Assembly (NCBI RefSeq): GCF_000067165.1 | Contig: NC_010162.1 | Coordinates: 6,269,001-6,333,000 of the forward strand | Length of the DNA: 64,000 nucleotides | DNA from: Sorangium cellulosum So ce56 | GTDB lineage: Bacteria; Myxococcota_A; Polyangia; Polyangiales; Polyangiaceae | Direction of reading: 5' to 3' | Shown here: positions 28,292-38,413 of the stretch, piece after piece | Layout of the letters: each line of letters begins with the position of its first letter | How positions within the stretch are numbered: position 1 is the first letter of the stretch | The notes under the pieces: generated by a model | The model's input: the letters and a program-made list of their open reading frames with translations, nothing else | Databases searched by the model: none | Told to the model about the DNA's origin: nothing | Made by a program: the position numbers and the translations under genes

Positions 28292-31094
28292 TCAGGGCTC
28301 GATCGCGACGCCGAGCTCCTCGCGCAAGGCGTGGTAGGCGTCCGAGACCGTGAACGAGAGGAGATCGCCGATCTTCTCCTCGGGCGTCAGCACGCCCGGC
28401 GCGTCTCCCCGCCGAGAGCGACGACGCCGCCACCGAGAGATCGCCGGTCAACAGATAGCCGACCCGGGCAGCGCACCGCTCGACCGATCCCACCCAGTGC
28501 GCGAGATCGAGCGGCGCGCGGATCTCGTAGAGCTCGAACACCGCGGCTTCCAGGGCGTCACGCTCGCTCTCCGTCAGGTGCTCGTCGAGGAGGGGCACCA
28601 GCGCGAGCACCGCGCCCTCGAGGTCGGCGGGGACGAGCTCCGACGGCCGCGCCACCTTCACCGCCGCGGCCAGACAGACGCCGAGCTCCTCGAGCGACGG
28701 GAAATGGAGCAGCAGCCGGTGCGGGCCGACGTGGTACGCGACGTGGCTGCCCACAAGGAACGCGAGCTCGGCCGCCGTCCTCCCGCGGAGCGCCTCGCCG
28801 CCGACGAGGACGCTCGGCTCCTCGACCGCCACCGCGGCGACCGCGATCGGCGCGTCCTTGCGGAGGTAGACCGCCGGCGCGGCGATCCCGAGGCACCGGC
28901 TCGCCCACGAGAACAGGCGAACCACGCCCGCCGCGTTCCGCTCCGCGTCGGCGCGCGCCGCCGGATCGAGCTGGGGAGCCCGCTTCTCCCGCACGCGCTG
29001 CGCGAACCGCGCGCGGATCGCCGCGCCGGCGACCGACGCGAGGACCTCCTCGAGCGCGCGATCGCGATCGCCCGCGCGCAGGAGATCCCACGTCGCGACG
29101 CTCAGCCCGCGCGCAGGCTGGACGAGGCCCGCCGGGCGGTGCTCCTCGAAGATGAAGCGCTCCCGCGCCTCGGCCGCGCCGAGGTAGACGGCCACGCTCG
29201 CCGCGGACCACGCCTGGTCGACCCGCCTCAGCTTCTGGAACGTGTCGAACAGGTCGTGAAACACCTGGACGTTGCCGGGATCGAGCACCGCCGCGGCCTG
29301 GAGGTGCGCGGCGGCGCGCTCGAGCCGGCCGGCGGCCCGCGCGAGCGACGCCGCGCTGAGCCGCCCCGGGATGTCGTCCGGTCGCTCGTCCACCGCGCCC
29401 TCGAACGCCTCCAGCGCGGAGCTGGGATCCTCGAGGTGATCGCGGAAGAGCATGCCGAGGCGGCGGCAGAGCTCCCAGGTGACGTCGCTCCGGACGCGCA
29501 CGTCGGAGATGCGCTGCGCCCGCTCGAGCATCCGCCGGTACGCGAGCTCGAGCTCGCCCCATTCCTGCCGCGCCGAGAGGAGGATCGCGATGAGGGAGAG
29601 CGGATCGAGGAACGTGGGATCCGCGTCCAGCGCGCGCTCGAGCAGCTCGATCCCGTCCCGCTCCCGCGTGACCTCGGTCAAGGTCGCGCGGGCCTCGCCC
29701 TGCATCGCGGCGCGGGCGAGCTCCAGGAGCGCGAGCGCCCGCTCCCTGGGCTCCTCCATCCGCTCGATGAGGCAGCGGCGCGCCTCGATCGACGCCTCGA
29801 CGTCGCCCGCGGCCTGGTAGAGCCGGCCCAGGCCGCGCAAGACCGCGGGGTCGTCGGGGCGGAGCTCCCGCGCCCGCTCGAGGAGCTCCAGCGCGCGCGC
29901 CGGCTCCCCGGCGATGCTCTCCCAGCGCTCCGCGGACTGGACGAGGAGCCCGAAGCGATCGCCGTCCCCCTCGACGCGCGTGAGCAGCCGCTCCTCCGCG
30001 ATGCGCAGCCGGACGAAATCGCGCGCGGCGAGGTGGAGCTCGACCAGGGCCTCGAGCGCGGGCCGGTGCTCCGGCGCGAGCGCGAGCGCCTTGTCGAAGC
30101 TCTCGATCGCCTCGCGGTGCCGCTCCTGGCGCCACCTGGTCTGGGCGATGCGCAGATGCACCTCCGCGCGGGCGTCCCGGTGCGCGACGCCGACGAGCGC
30201 GAGCGCCTTCTTGTACGCCGTGAGCGCGCCCTCCAGGTCCGCGGCGGCGGCGAGCATGTCGCCAGCCGCGAGGTACTGCCCGACCGGGTCGTCCGGCGCC
30301 GGCGCCGGCGTGGTGGCGGCGTCCCGCTCGTCCGCGACGACCAGCTGCGCTGCCTCGGGCCTCTCCGCCGGGGGCGCGCCCGGGGCGCCGCCGCGCGGGA
30401 CGAGCACCGCGAAGGAGCCCCGCCCGCCCGTCCGCGCGAAGCACGGGATGGCGCTGGCGAGCTCGGCGTTCCCCTCTACGCGGCGGAAGATCGCCTCCGC
30501 GGTGAGGCCGCGCTCCGGCTCGGCCTCGTCGAGGTGCTCGACGAAGGCGCGGGTGAGCACCGACGGAAGATCCGCGTCGAGCGAGCCGATCGGGTGGGCC
30601 GCGACGAGGAGCTCGACCCCCGTCACGGAAGACGCCACCGCCTGCTCCGCGGCGGCGACGACGGCGCGCGAGGTCGCCCCGGGGCCGTGATGGCACTCGA
30701 GGACGAAGAGCACCTCGCCGCGCGCGCGATCGCGGAACACCGCGGCGATGTCGCCCAGCGCGTCGCCCAGGCCAGGGTTCTCGGGGTCGAGGCAGAGGAA
30801 GAGCTCCCCGTCCGGCGACAGCGCGACCGCGCTGGAGGCGTAGAAGAGGAGCAGAGTGGACGCATCGTCGCGGGCGGCGTCCTCCGCGTCGACCAGGGTC
30901 CTCCGCGTCGCAACGACCTCGTCGAACAGCGTGTCGAGCTGCTCCGCGAGATCCCGGGCGGGATCGACGTCGATCACCCGGAAGCCCGCGTCGTCCAGCG
31001 AGAGGCGGGCCCGGATGAGATCTCCGTCGAGCGAGCCGGGCGCCGGCCGCTGATCGCGGTGCAAGCTGGGCGTGGCGACGATGGCCAAGCGCAT
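28292..31094 (-). CDS. Caspase-like (degenerate) TPR protein, interrupted by a one-base frameshift
   Basis: The product, about 933 aa once the frame is restored, starts at ATG 31094. Residues 1-200 resemble a caspase/C14 fold: MRLAIVATPS, LLLFYASSAVALSPDGELFL and EVLFVLECHHGPG. The Cys (C134) is present but the catalytic His expected in a YSGHG-type motif is replaced (YASSA). From about residue 270 to 640 there are repeated TPR helices (LEGALTAYKKALALVG, HREAIESFDKALALAPEHRPAL). A further alpha-helical region of unknown type follows. Near 28407-28410 (CCCC on +) the frame breaks. With one base fewer the protein continues GVLTPEEKIGDLLSFTVSD and ends at 28292. Without this it runs antisense through the M3 gene to 27612. 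A sequencing error, a real mutation or slippage are all possible. Confidence 0.75.
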
Positions 31095-31242
31095 CAGGGC
31101 GCCCTCTTCTCGTTGCGTACGCGCATGCAGACGAGCAATCTACCCAGGGCCGCGCCCGAAGCGAAGCGGGTTGCCACGCTGCGCCGCACCACGCCGCGGC
31201 GTGGGGTCCCCCGCACGAGAGATCAGCCGGCAGAGAACAGGC

Positions 31243-31566
31243 ATGAGCGAAGGCAGGCGTCGTTGGTGGACGGAAGCACCCCGAAGCGCACGAACAGCTC
31301 GCGTCGCGTCAGCCGCGTCGGCCGCGTCAGCCGCGTCAATTGCGCTCGCGGTCGCCCTCGCGTCCGGCTGCGGGAGCGTGTGCGATGAGGCGACGGAGCA
31401 CACCGAGGCGTGCGGCTTCCACGGCAGCGGCATCTCCGCCGAGGCGTCGTGCGACGGCCGCGTCCGGTGCGCGTCGGCGTGCGCGGCGGAGGCTCCCTGC
31501 GGCGCGTTCGATGGCACCGACGCGGCCGCGCTCGATCGGTACCAGCGCTGCCTCGAAGCTTGCTGA
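31243..31566 (+). CDS. Small Cys-rich lipoprotein
   Basis: The 107-aa product has a basic N terminus, a hydrophobic Ala/Ser segment built on a repeated Ala-Ser-Ala unit, and a lipobox ALASGC. The mature part has about nine cysteines (VCDEATEHTEACGF, SCDGRVRCASACAAEAPC, YQRCLEAC) and ends in Cys. The spacing resembles the other two small Cys-rich proteins of this window, so they may share a fold. The start is uncertain because the ribosome binding site is weak. It is divergent from the caspase-like gene. Confidence 0.6.
   Translation: MSEGRRRWWTEAPRSARTARVASAASAASAASIALAVALASGCGSVCDEATEHTEACGFHGSGISAEASCDGRVRCASACAAEAPCGAFDGTDAAALDRYQRCLEAC
31312..31338 (+). repeat. Short tandem 9-bp units in lipoprotein signal region
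   Basis: GCCGCGTCA/G-type 9-mers occur about three times in a row, encoding the Ala-Ser-Ala part of the signal peptide. Unit number may vary between strains. Confidence 0.5.
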
Positions 31567-31580
31567 GCCCGCCGCGGCGC

Positions 31581-32924
31581 TCAGCGGGCGGCCCGGACGA
31601 GCGCGGCGCCGTCCGGCGGCCGGTCCTCGTCCGGGCCGAGGCACAGCAGCGACAGCTCCTTCCAGGGAGCGAGCCCCTCGCCGCCGAGCGGCTCGAGGTA
31701 GACGAGGACGTCCTCGAGCACGCGGCCGAAGCCGTAGATGTCATCGCGCGGATCGCTCGCCCGCCCGGCGAGCCGCTCCGGTGAGACGTACCCTGGGCTG
31801 CCGCCGGCGGACGGCGCGCCACGCGGCCTGGCCAGCCCGAAGTCGGTGAGCACGGGCTCGCCGAGGTTGCGCAGGAGCACGTTCGCCGGCTTCACGTCCG
31901 CGTGGACGTAGCCGCGCTCATGGATCCGGGCGAGCGCGCGCGCGAGCGGACGCGCCCACCGCGCGATCGGCGCGAGCGCCGCCGCGTCGCCGGCGCGGAG
32001 CACGTCTCTCACCGACCCCCGCGCGATCCACTCGAGCGCGATCCACCCCTCCTCCGGGTCCGCGTCGAAGACCCGCACGACGCCGGGGCCCCCGAGCGCC
32101 GCGGCGAGCCGCACCTCGCGGGTGAGGTGCGCCCGGTCGCCGCCCCGCCCGTGGTAGACCTTGAACCCGATGCGCCGGCCGAGCACCTCGTCCTCGGCCT
32201 CGTAAACCGCGCCGGCGCCGCCGCGCGCCACCTCCCGGAGCAGGCGGAACGGGCTCTTGCCCGCCGAGGGCGCGACCACGGTCGCGTCGTCCAGGCGGGC
32301 GACCGCGGCGGGCCGATCCGCGCCGAGCGCCGCCCGCCAGCGCTGGTGGCGCTCGCGCGCGCCCGGCGCGCCGATCTCCCGGACGAGCACCCGCTCGATC
32401 GCGCCGACCGCGCGCGGGAGCTGCCCCAGCGAGGCGTAGAGATCGGCCGCGAGGACGAGGCCTTCGGTCGAGGACACCGGCTGCGCGCGCGACGCGCCCC
32501 CGCGCTCGCGGGACGCGGCGCCCTCCAGCACGGCGAGCGCGCCGTGCTCGTCGCCCCGGGCCGCGAGCAGATCCGCGCATGCCACGCGGATCGGATCGGG
32601 CAGCACCCGCTCCTCCATCGCCGCGACGAGGTGCGCCACGGCCTCGGCCTCCCGGAGCGTCCCGCGCGCCCGCCGGAGCACCGCGATGACCTCGTCCGTC
32701 GAGGGCCCCTCCCGCGTGCCGGAGCTCCGCAGGCGCGCGATCTCGTCGCTCCCACCTTCGCGGGACGCGCGCGCGTGCGCCTGCGGCCGCTCCGCTCGCG
32801 CCGGATGCGCGCTGCCCCCGACGTCCGCCCCGCCCGGCCCGGCGCCGCCGCGCGCGTCCGCCGGCGCACCGCCGTCCGCCGCGGCGCCCCCGAGGCGCTC
32901 CTTGAGCCGCCGCCACAGGCTCAC
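31581..32924 (-). CDS. Ser/Thr protein kinase with N-terminal helical region
   Basis: The 447-aa protein has a Gly/Ala-rich N terminus (1-60), a helical TPR-like region (75-200) and a kinase domain from about 225. The glycine loop is ARGGAGAVYEAED, the ATP-binding lysine K255 (GFKVYHG), the catalytic loop HADVKPANVLL (H341, D343, K345, N348) and DFG at 361-363, with SPERLAG in place of APE. The HRD arginine is Ala. The domain stops soon after the DDIYGFGRVLEDVL helix, so the C-lobe is short. The GTG start at 32922-32924 overlaps the upstream FHA stop as GTGA, so translation is coupled. It is soluble. Confidence 0.88.
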   Translation of the reverse strand: MSLWRRLKERLGGAAADGGAPADARGGAGPGGADVGGSAHPARAERPQAHARASREGGSDEIARLRSSGTREGPSTDEVIAVLRRARGTLREAEAVAHLVAAMEERVLPDPIRVACADLLAARGDEHGALAVLEGAASRERGGASRAQPVSSTEGLVLAADLYASLGQLPRAVGAIERVLVREIGAPGARERHQRWRAALGADRPAAVARLDDATVVAPSAGKSPFRLLREVARGGAGAVYEAEDEVLGRRIGFKVYHGRGGDRAHLTREVRLAAALGGPGVVRVFDADPEEGWIALEWIARGSVRDVLRAGDAAALAPIARWARPLARALARIHERGYVHADVKPANVLLRNLGEPVLTDFGLARPRGAPSAGGSPGYVSPERLAGRASDPRDDIYGFGRVLEDVLVYLEPLGGEGLAPWKELSLLCLGPDEDRPPDGAALVRAAR

Positions 32925-34144
32925 GCCGGGCCGCCCTCGGCGCCGCCGCGCCGGATCGACGGAGCCTCGCCCGCGGGGGGTAGCCGGAAGACCGCCGTCC
33001 CCCCGCGCGCCGAGGCGATCGCGTCGCCCGCGCAGAGCTCGACCGACGGCGCGAGCTGGTAGTCGCCGAGGAACGGCGGCGGCGCCCCCGGCGGCGTCTT
33101 CAGCGCGACGAACGTCGAGGCCCCCACCCGATCGACGCGGATCCGCCAGGGACCGACCGGCAGATCGCCGAGCGGCGCCGTGAAGCGATCGCCCGCGATC
33201 TCCACCACGCACCCCTCCCCGGTCCGCGGCGTGATCGCGCACGGCACCTCCCCGCCCAGCAGGAGCTGCACGCCGCGGCCGACGGGCAGCGGCCCCGTGA
33301 GCCGCGCGCCCGCCAGCGTCGTGCCGTTGCGCGTCCCGAGATCCTCGACCTCGACGCCGGACGGGCCGCGCCGGATCCGCACGTGCGTCCTGCTGACGGC
33401 GCGGGACGCGACGACGATGGTCGCCTCGCCGCGGCCGATCGTGACCTCGTCGCCGAGCGCGCACCGCAGCAGGGCGCCGCCGAGCTCGAGCGACAGGATC
33501 GGCCCCGAGAGGAGCCGCGCGCGGATCGCGCGCAGGGCGTCGGCCACCTGCTCGCCGCCGCGGTTCCCCGCGATCCAGGCCTCGGCCACCGCGATCGCCT
33601 CGCGGCGCTCCGCCATCCGGTCGAGATCCGCGATCGACCGCAGGACCGCGGCGAGCTCTCGCTGGTCCCTCTCGACGGTCATCGCGGAGCGGAGCCGCTC
33701 CTCGAGCCGCTCGATCGCGCCCGCCGCGGCCAGCACCCGCGTCTCCGACTCGGTGTCGCCCACCAGGGCGTACGCGTCGGCCGCGCGCTCGAGCTCCCCC
33801 GCCTCCTCGAGCTCGCGCGCGACCGCCAGCGCCTCGCTCCGCATCACGCTCGCGCCCCGCGCGCGCACCAGATCGAACGCGAGCAGCGCCTTGCGCCCGA
33901 GCGCCGAGCGCTTGAGCTCCGGGCTCTCCGCCATGCGGGACGCCGACGCGCAGAAGGCGATCCGCTTCTCGACGCTGCGCTCGGCGTCCGCCCGGAGGAG
34001 GAGGACCCGGGCCGCGTCGTCCGGCATCCCGGCGTCGAGGTACAGCTCGACCGCCCCCGCGAGATCGCCGGCGAGCTCCTTGGCCTCGGCCGCCCTGCGT
34101 CGGCTGTCCCCCCGCCTGAGCCCGAACCACTCAAAGAGACTCAC
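32921..34144 (-). CDS. FHA-domain protein with N-terminal helical repeats
   Basis: The 407-aa product has an N-terminal half of helical, TPR-like repeats (AGDLAGAVELYLDAGMPDDAARVLL). An FHA domain spans residues 215-300, with GRG (237-239), SRTH (251-254) and NGT (273-275), the residues that bind phosphothreonine. About 100 more residues of beta character follow, ending in GGTAVFRLPPAGE, perhaps a second degenerate FHA-like unit. The GTG start at 34144 has GAGG about 10 bp upstream. The stop overlaps the kinase start (GTGA), so kinase and phospho-reader are made together. It is divergent from pilB, with 105 bp between. Confidence 0.85.
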   Translation of the reverse strand: MSLFEWFGLRRGDSRRRAAEAKELAGDLAGAVELYLDAGMPDDAARVLLLRADAERSVEKRIAFCASASRMAESPELKRSALGRKALLAFDLVRARGASVMRSEALAVARELEEAGELERAADAYALVGDTESETRVLAAAGAIERLEERLRSAMTVERDQRELAAVLRSIADLDRMAERREAIAVAEAWIAGNRGGEQVADALRAIRARLLSGPILSLELGGALLRCALGDEVTIGRGEATIVVASRAVSRTHVRIRRGPSGVEVEDLGTRNGTTLAGARLTGPLPVGRGVQLLLGGEVPCAITPRTGEGCVVEIAGDRFTAPLGDLPVGPWRIRVDRVGASTFVALKTPPGAPPPFLGDYQLAPSVELCAGDAIASARGGTAVFRLPPAGEAPSIRRGGAEGGPA

Positions 34145-34249
34145 GCAGCGCCATCCTCGCCACCATCCGACATCCTACCCTTGATGCGCGCCGGCCCCAA
34201 CCGCCAGCGTTGACTCCCTCCCTCGTCACCCGCAGGATTTGCGGCCTCG

Positions 34250-35950
<1,701 letters not shown>

Positions 35951-35954
35951 GCGC

Positions 35955-37094
35955 ATGAGCACCGAGCTCGTCGGACAGCAGGAAGGCCTCCGGTACACGC
36001 TCCAGCAGCTCCTCCGCGCGATGGTGGAGAAGGGCGCGAGCGACATGCACATCACGAGCGGCACGCCGCCGCTCCTGCGCATCGACGGCACGGTGGTGCC
36101 GCTGAAGCTCCCGCCGCTCATGCCGAGCGACACGAAGCAGCTCTGCTACTCGGTGCTGAGCGAGGAGCAGGTGGCGGCGTTCGAGCAGCGCAACGAGCTC
36201 GATCTCTCGTTCGGCATGAAGGGGCTCGCCCGCTTCCGCGCCAACATCTACATGCAGCGCGGCGCCGTCGCGGCCGCGTTCCGGCAGATCCCCTTCCGGA
36301 TCATGAACTTCGACGAGCTGGGCCTGCCGCCGGTCGTGCTCGACATCACCGCCAAGCCCCGCGGCCTCGTGCTCGTGACGGGCCCGACGGGCTCGGGCAA
36401 GACGACCACGCTCGCGAGCATCATCGACAAGATCAACTCGGAGCAGCGGCTGCACATCCTCACGATCGAGGATCCGATCGAGTACCTGCACCCGCACAAG
36501 CTGTCGCTCGTGAACCAGCGCGAGATCGGCTCCGACACCGCGTCGTTCAAGGACGCCCTGCGGTACGCCCTGCGCCAGGATCCGGACGTCGTGCTCGTCG
36601 GTGAGATGCGCGACCTCGAGACCGTCGAGTCGGCGCTGACGATCGCCGAGACCGGCCACCTCGTGTTCGCCACGCTCCACACGAACTCGGCGATCTCGAC
36701 GATCAACCGCATCATCGACGTCTTCCCGCCGCACCAGCAGTCGCAGGTGCGCCAGCAGCTCTCGTTCACGCTCGTCGCCGTGATGACGCAGCTCCTCCTG
36801 CCGCGCGCGAACGGCCCGGGGCGCGTCATGGCGATGGAGGTCATGATCCCGAACGCGGCGATCCGGAACCTCATCCGCGAGGACAAGCTCCACCAGATCT
36901 ACTCGCAGATGCAGGTGGGCCAGGCCGGCAGCGGCATGCAGACGATGGCCCAGTCGCTCGTGTCCCTCTACCAGCGCCGGATGATCACGCTGGAGGAGGC
37001 GTTCGCGGCGGCCGCCGACGGCGAAGAGATCCGGGCGATGCTGGAGCCCCGTCAGGCGGTGAGCTCACGGAACAGCGGCCCGAAGCAGGCTTGA
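35955..37094 (+). CDS. pilT: Type IV pilus retraction ATPase PilT
   Basis: The 379-aa ATPase powers pilus retraction, hence twitching/social motility in myxobacteria. Signatures are the N-terminal GASDMHITSGTPPLLRIDG, Walker A GPTGSGKTTT from residue 143, Walker B PDVVLVGEMRDLETVE, the GHLVFATLHTNSAISTINR His box and the PilT-specific C-terminal AIRNLIREDKLHQIYSQMQ with GMQTM. It is co-transcribed with pilB. The last 20 residues (MLEPRQAVSSRNSGPKQA) are a non-conserved tail. Confidence 0.96.
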   Translation: MSTELVGQQEGLRYTLQQLLRAMVEKGASDMHITSGTPPLLRIDGTVVPLKLPPLMPSDTKQLCYSVLSEEQVAAFEQRNELDLSFGMKGLARFRANIYMQRGAVAAAFRQIPFRIMNFDELGLPPVVLDITAKPRGLVLVTGPTGSGKTTTLASIIDKINSEQRLHILTIEDPIEYLHPHKLSLVNQREIGSDTASFKDALRYALRQDPDVVLVGEMRDLETVESALTIAETGHLVFATLHTNSAISTINRIIDVFPPHQQSQVRQQLSFTLVAVMTQLLLPRANGPGRVMAMEVMIPNAAIRNLIREDKLHQIYSQMQVGQAGSGMQTMAQSLVSLYQRRMITLEEAFAAAADGEEIRAMLEPRQAVSSRNSGPKQA

Positions 37095-37249
37095 CCACAA
37101 CGGCGCCCTGCCCTTCGGTTCACCCTGCACGCTCGACGCGGCTCACGGCGCGGCGCGGCGCGATGGGAGGCGGGCGGGCGAGCGGGCGCCGCTGGCATCC
37201 AGAAAATCGCAGTAAAATCGAGGCCTTGGAGAGGGGGCTCCACACTTTT

Positions 37250-37278
37250 TTGACATCTACCCAACCGTTCAGTAGGTT
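37250..37278 (+). promoter_or_regulatory. lexA promoter (-35 TTGACA, -10 TAGGTT)
   Basis: TTGACA at 37250-37255 and TAGGTT at 37273-37278 are separated by exactly 17 bp, a near-consensus sigma-70 promoter. The -10 box ends 7 bp before the lexA ATG at 37286, so the transcript should begin at or next to the A of the start codon. There is no ribosome binding site, which fits a leaderless mRNA. Confidence 0.75.
37257..37273 (+). promoter_or_regulatory. Predicted LexA operator in the lexA promoter
   Basis: The 17-bp sequence CTACCCAACCGTTCAGT lies between the -35 and -10 boxes. As I recall it, the Myxococcus LexA box is CTRHAMRYBYGTTCAGS. This site agrees at 14 of 17 positions, including the whole GTTCAG half. 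Binding here would block RNA polymerase, giving the usual lexA autoregulation. Confidence 0.65.
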
Positions 37279-37285
37279 CCGCCCG

Positions 37286-37978
37286 ATGCAGGGGCTCACC
37301 GAGCGACAACAGCAGGTGCTTCACTATATCCGGCAGTCGATCAGCGAGCGCGGCTACCCGCCGACGCTGCGCGAGATCGGCGCGCATATGGGGATTCGCT
37401 CGACGAACGGGGTGAACGATCACCTCCGGGCGCTCGAGCGCAAGGGCTACCTCACGCGCGAGGACATGAAGTCGCGCGCGCTCCGCCCGCGCGATCTCGA
37501 CGGCGCGGGCGCCGGCGGCGGCGCCGATCTCCGCGGCGCGCTCGTGAACGGTGGGAACGACGCCCCTGCGAACGACCAGGAGGACGACCTCGTCGAGATC
37601 GCGGTCGTCGGCCGGATCGCCGCGGGCCTGCCGATCCTCGCCGAGGAGCACGTCCTCGATACGGTCCGGATCGAGCGCACGCTCGTGCGCGGCGGGCGCG
37701 AGGTGTTCGGCCTGCGCGTCACCGGCGACTCGATGATCGAGGCGGGCATCTTCAGCGGGGACTACATCTTCGTGCGCCGGCAGCTCACCGCGCAGCGCGG
37801 CGACATCGTGGTGGCGCTGATCGGCGACGAGGCGACCGTGAAGTACTTCTTCCCCGAGAAGGACTACGTGCGCTTCCAGCCGGCGAACGCGGCGATGGCG
37901 CCGATCCTGGTCCGGGCGAGCGACTTCAAGCCCGCGATGCTCCTCGGCGTGGTCGTCGGCGTCTACCGGAAGCTCTGA
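37286..37978 (+). CDS. lexA: SOS-response repressor LexA
   Basis: The 230-aa repressor has a winged-helix N-terminal domain (LTERQQQVLHYIRQSISERGYPPTLREIG ... GIRSTNGVNDHLRALERKGYL). The C-terminal self-cleaving S24 domain carries the scissile A113-G114 in GRIAAGLPILAEE, Ser149 (VTGDSMIEAGI) and Lys186 (ATVKYF). A roughly 30-residue Gly/Asn/Asp linker (70-100) is longer than in E. coli. ATG at 37286 was chosen over upstream in-frame codons because it matches the family N terminus and sits at the predicted transcription start. It follows pilT by 191 bp but has its own promoter, and DNA damage should relieve repression. Confidence 0.96.
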   Translation: MQGLTERQQQVLHYIRQSISERGYPPTLREIGAHMGIRSTNGVNDHLRALERKGYLTREDMKSRALRPRDLDGAGAGGGADLRGALVNGGNDAPANDQEDDLVEIAVVGRIAAGLPILAEEHVLDTVRIERTLVRGGREVFGLRVTGDSMIEAGIFSGDYIFVRRQLTAQRGDIVVALIGDEATVKYFFPEKDYVRFQPANAAMAPILVRASDFKPAMLLGVVVGVYRKL

Positions 37979-38086
37979 CCTCACCCTTCCCTTACCCGAG
38001 CCGGTTGACGTGCGCCGAGCGGCCTTGATAGCGTCGCGACGGCCGGGCAGACGGTCTTAGGTGCCCGCTCCAGAAAGAACGCGATC

Positions 38087-38413
38087 GTGACGACGCACGG
38101 GCGGCGATTCGGGACTTGGATTTCAGGCGCGGGCATGGTGCTCGCGGCGGCTCTCACGGGCGGCTGCGGCGGTACCCTCTACGCGTTCACCGCGAACTCG
38201 GCCTCGAGCAAGCTCGAGACGGCCGAGGCGCTCGGCGCAGAGAAGTATGCGCCGTACGAGTATTACACCGCGCGCGAGCACCTCTGGAAGGCTCGGGAAG
38301 AGGCCGCGGCCGCCGACTACGGCGACGCGATCGACTTCGCCGACGTCGCAGAGGAGTACGCGGACAAGGCGATCACCCTAGCGAAACAGGCGCACGAGGG
38401 CGCGGGTCGATGA
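38087..38413 (+). CDS. Helical lipoprotein (DUF4398-like)
   Basis: The 108-aa product has a signal peptide with lipobox (MVLAAALTGGCGG). It is followed by a helical domain with SSKLETAEALGAEKYAPYEYYTAREHLWKAREEAAAADYGDAIDFADVAEEYADKA, which resembles the DUF4398 family of envelope proteins. Function is unknown. The start is GTG at 38087. Its TGA overlaps the ATG of the next gene (ATGA at 38410-38413), so the two proteins are translationally coupled and probably act together in the periplasm. Confidence 0.75.
   Translation: MTTHGRRFGTWISGAGMVLAAALTGGCGGTLYAFTANSASSKLETAEALGAEKYAPYEYYTAREHLWKAREEAAAADYGDAIDFADVAEEYADKAITLAKQAHEGAGR

Noticed and set aside
28350..31388. Long plus-strand open frame opposite the caspase-like gene
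   Set aside because: Antisense shadow; composition is dominated by Arg, Glu and Ala with no motif, while the minus strand has clear TPR and caspase-like text.
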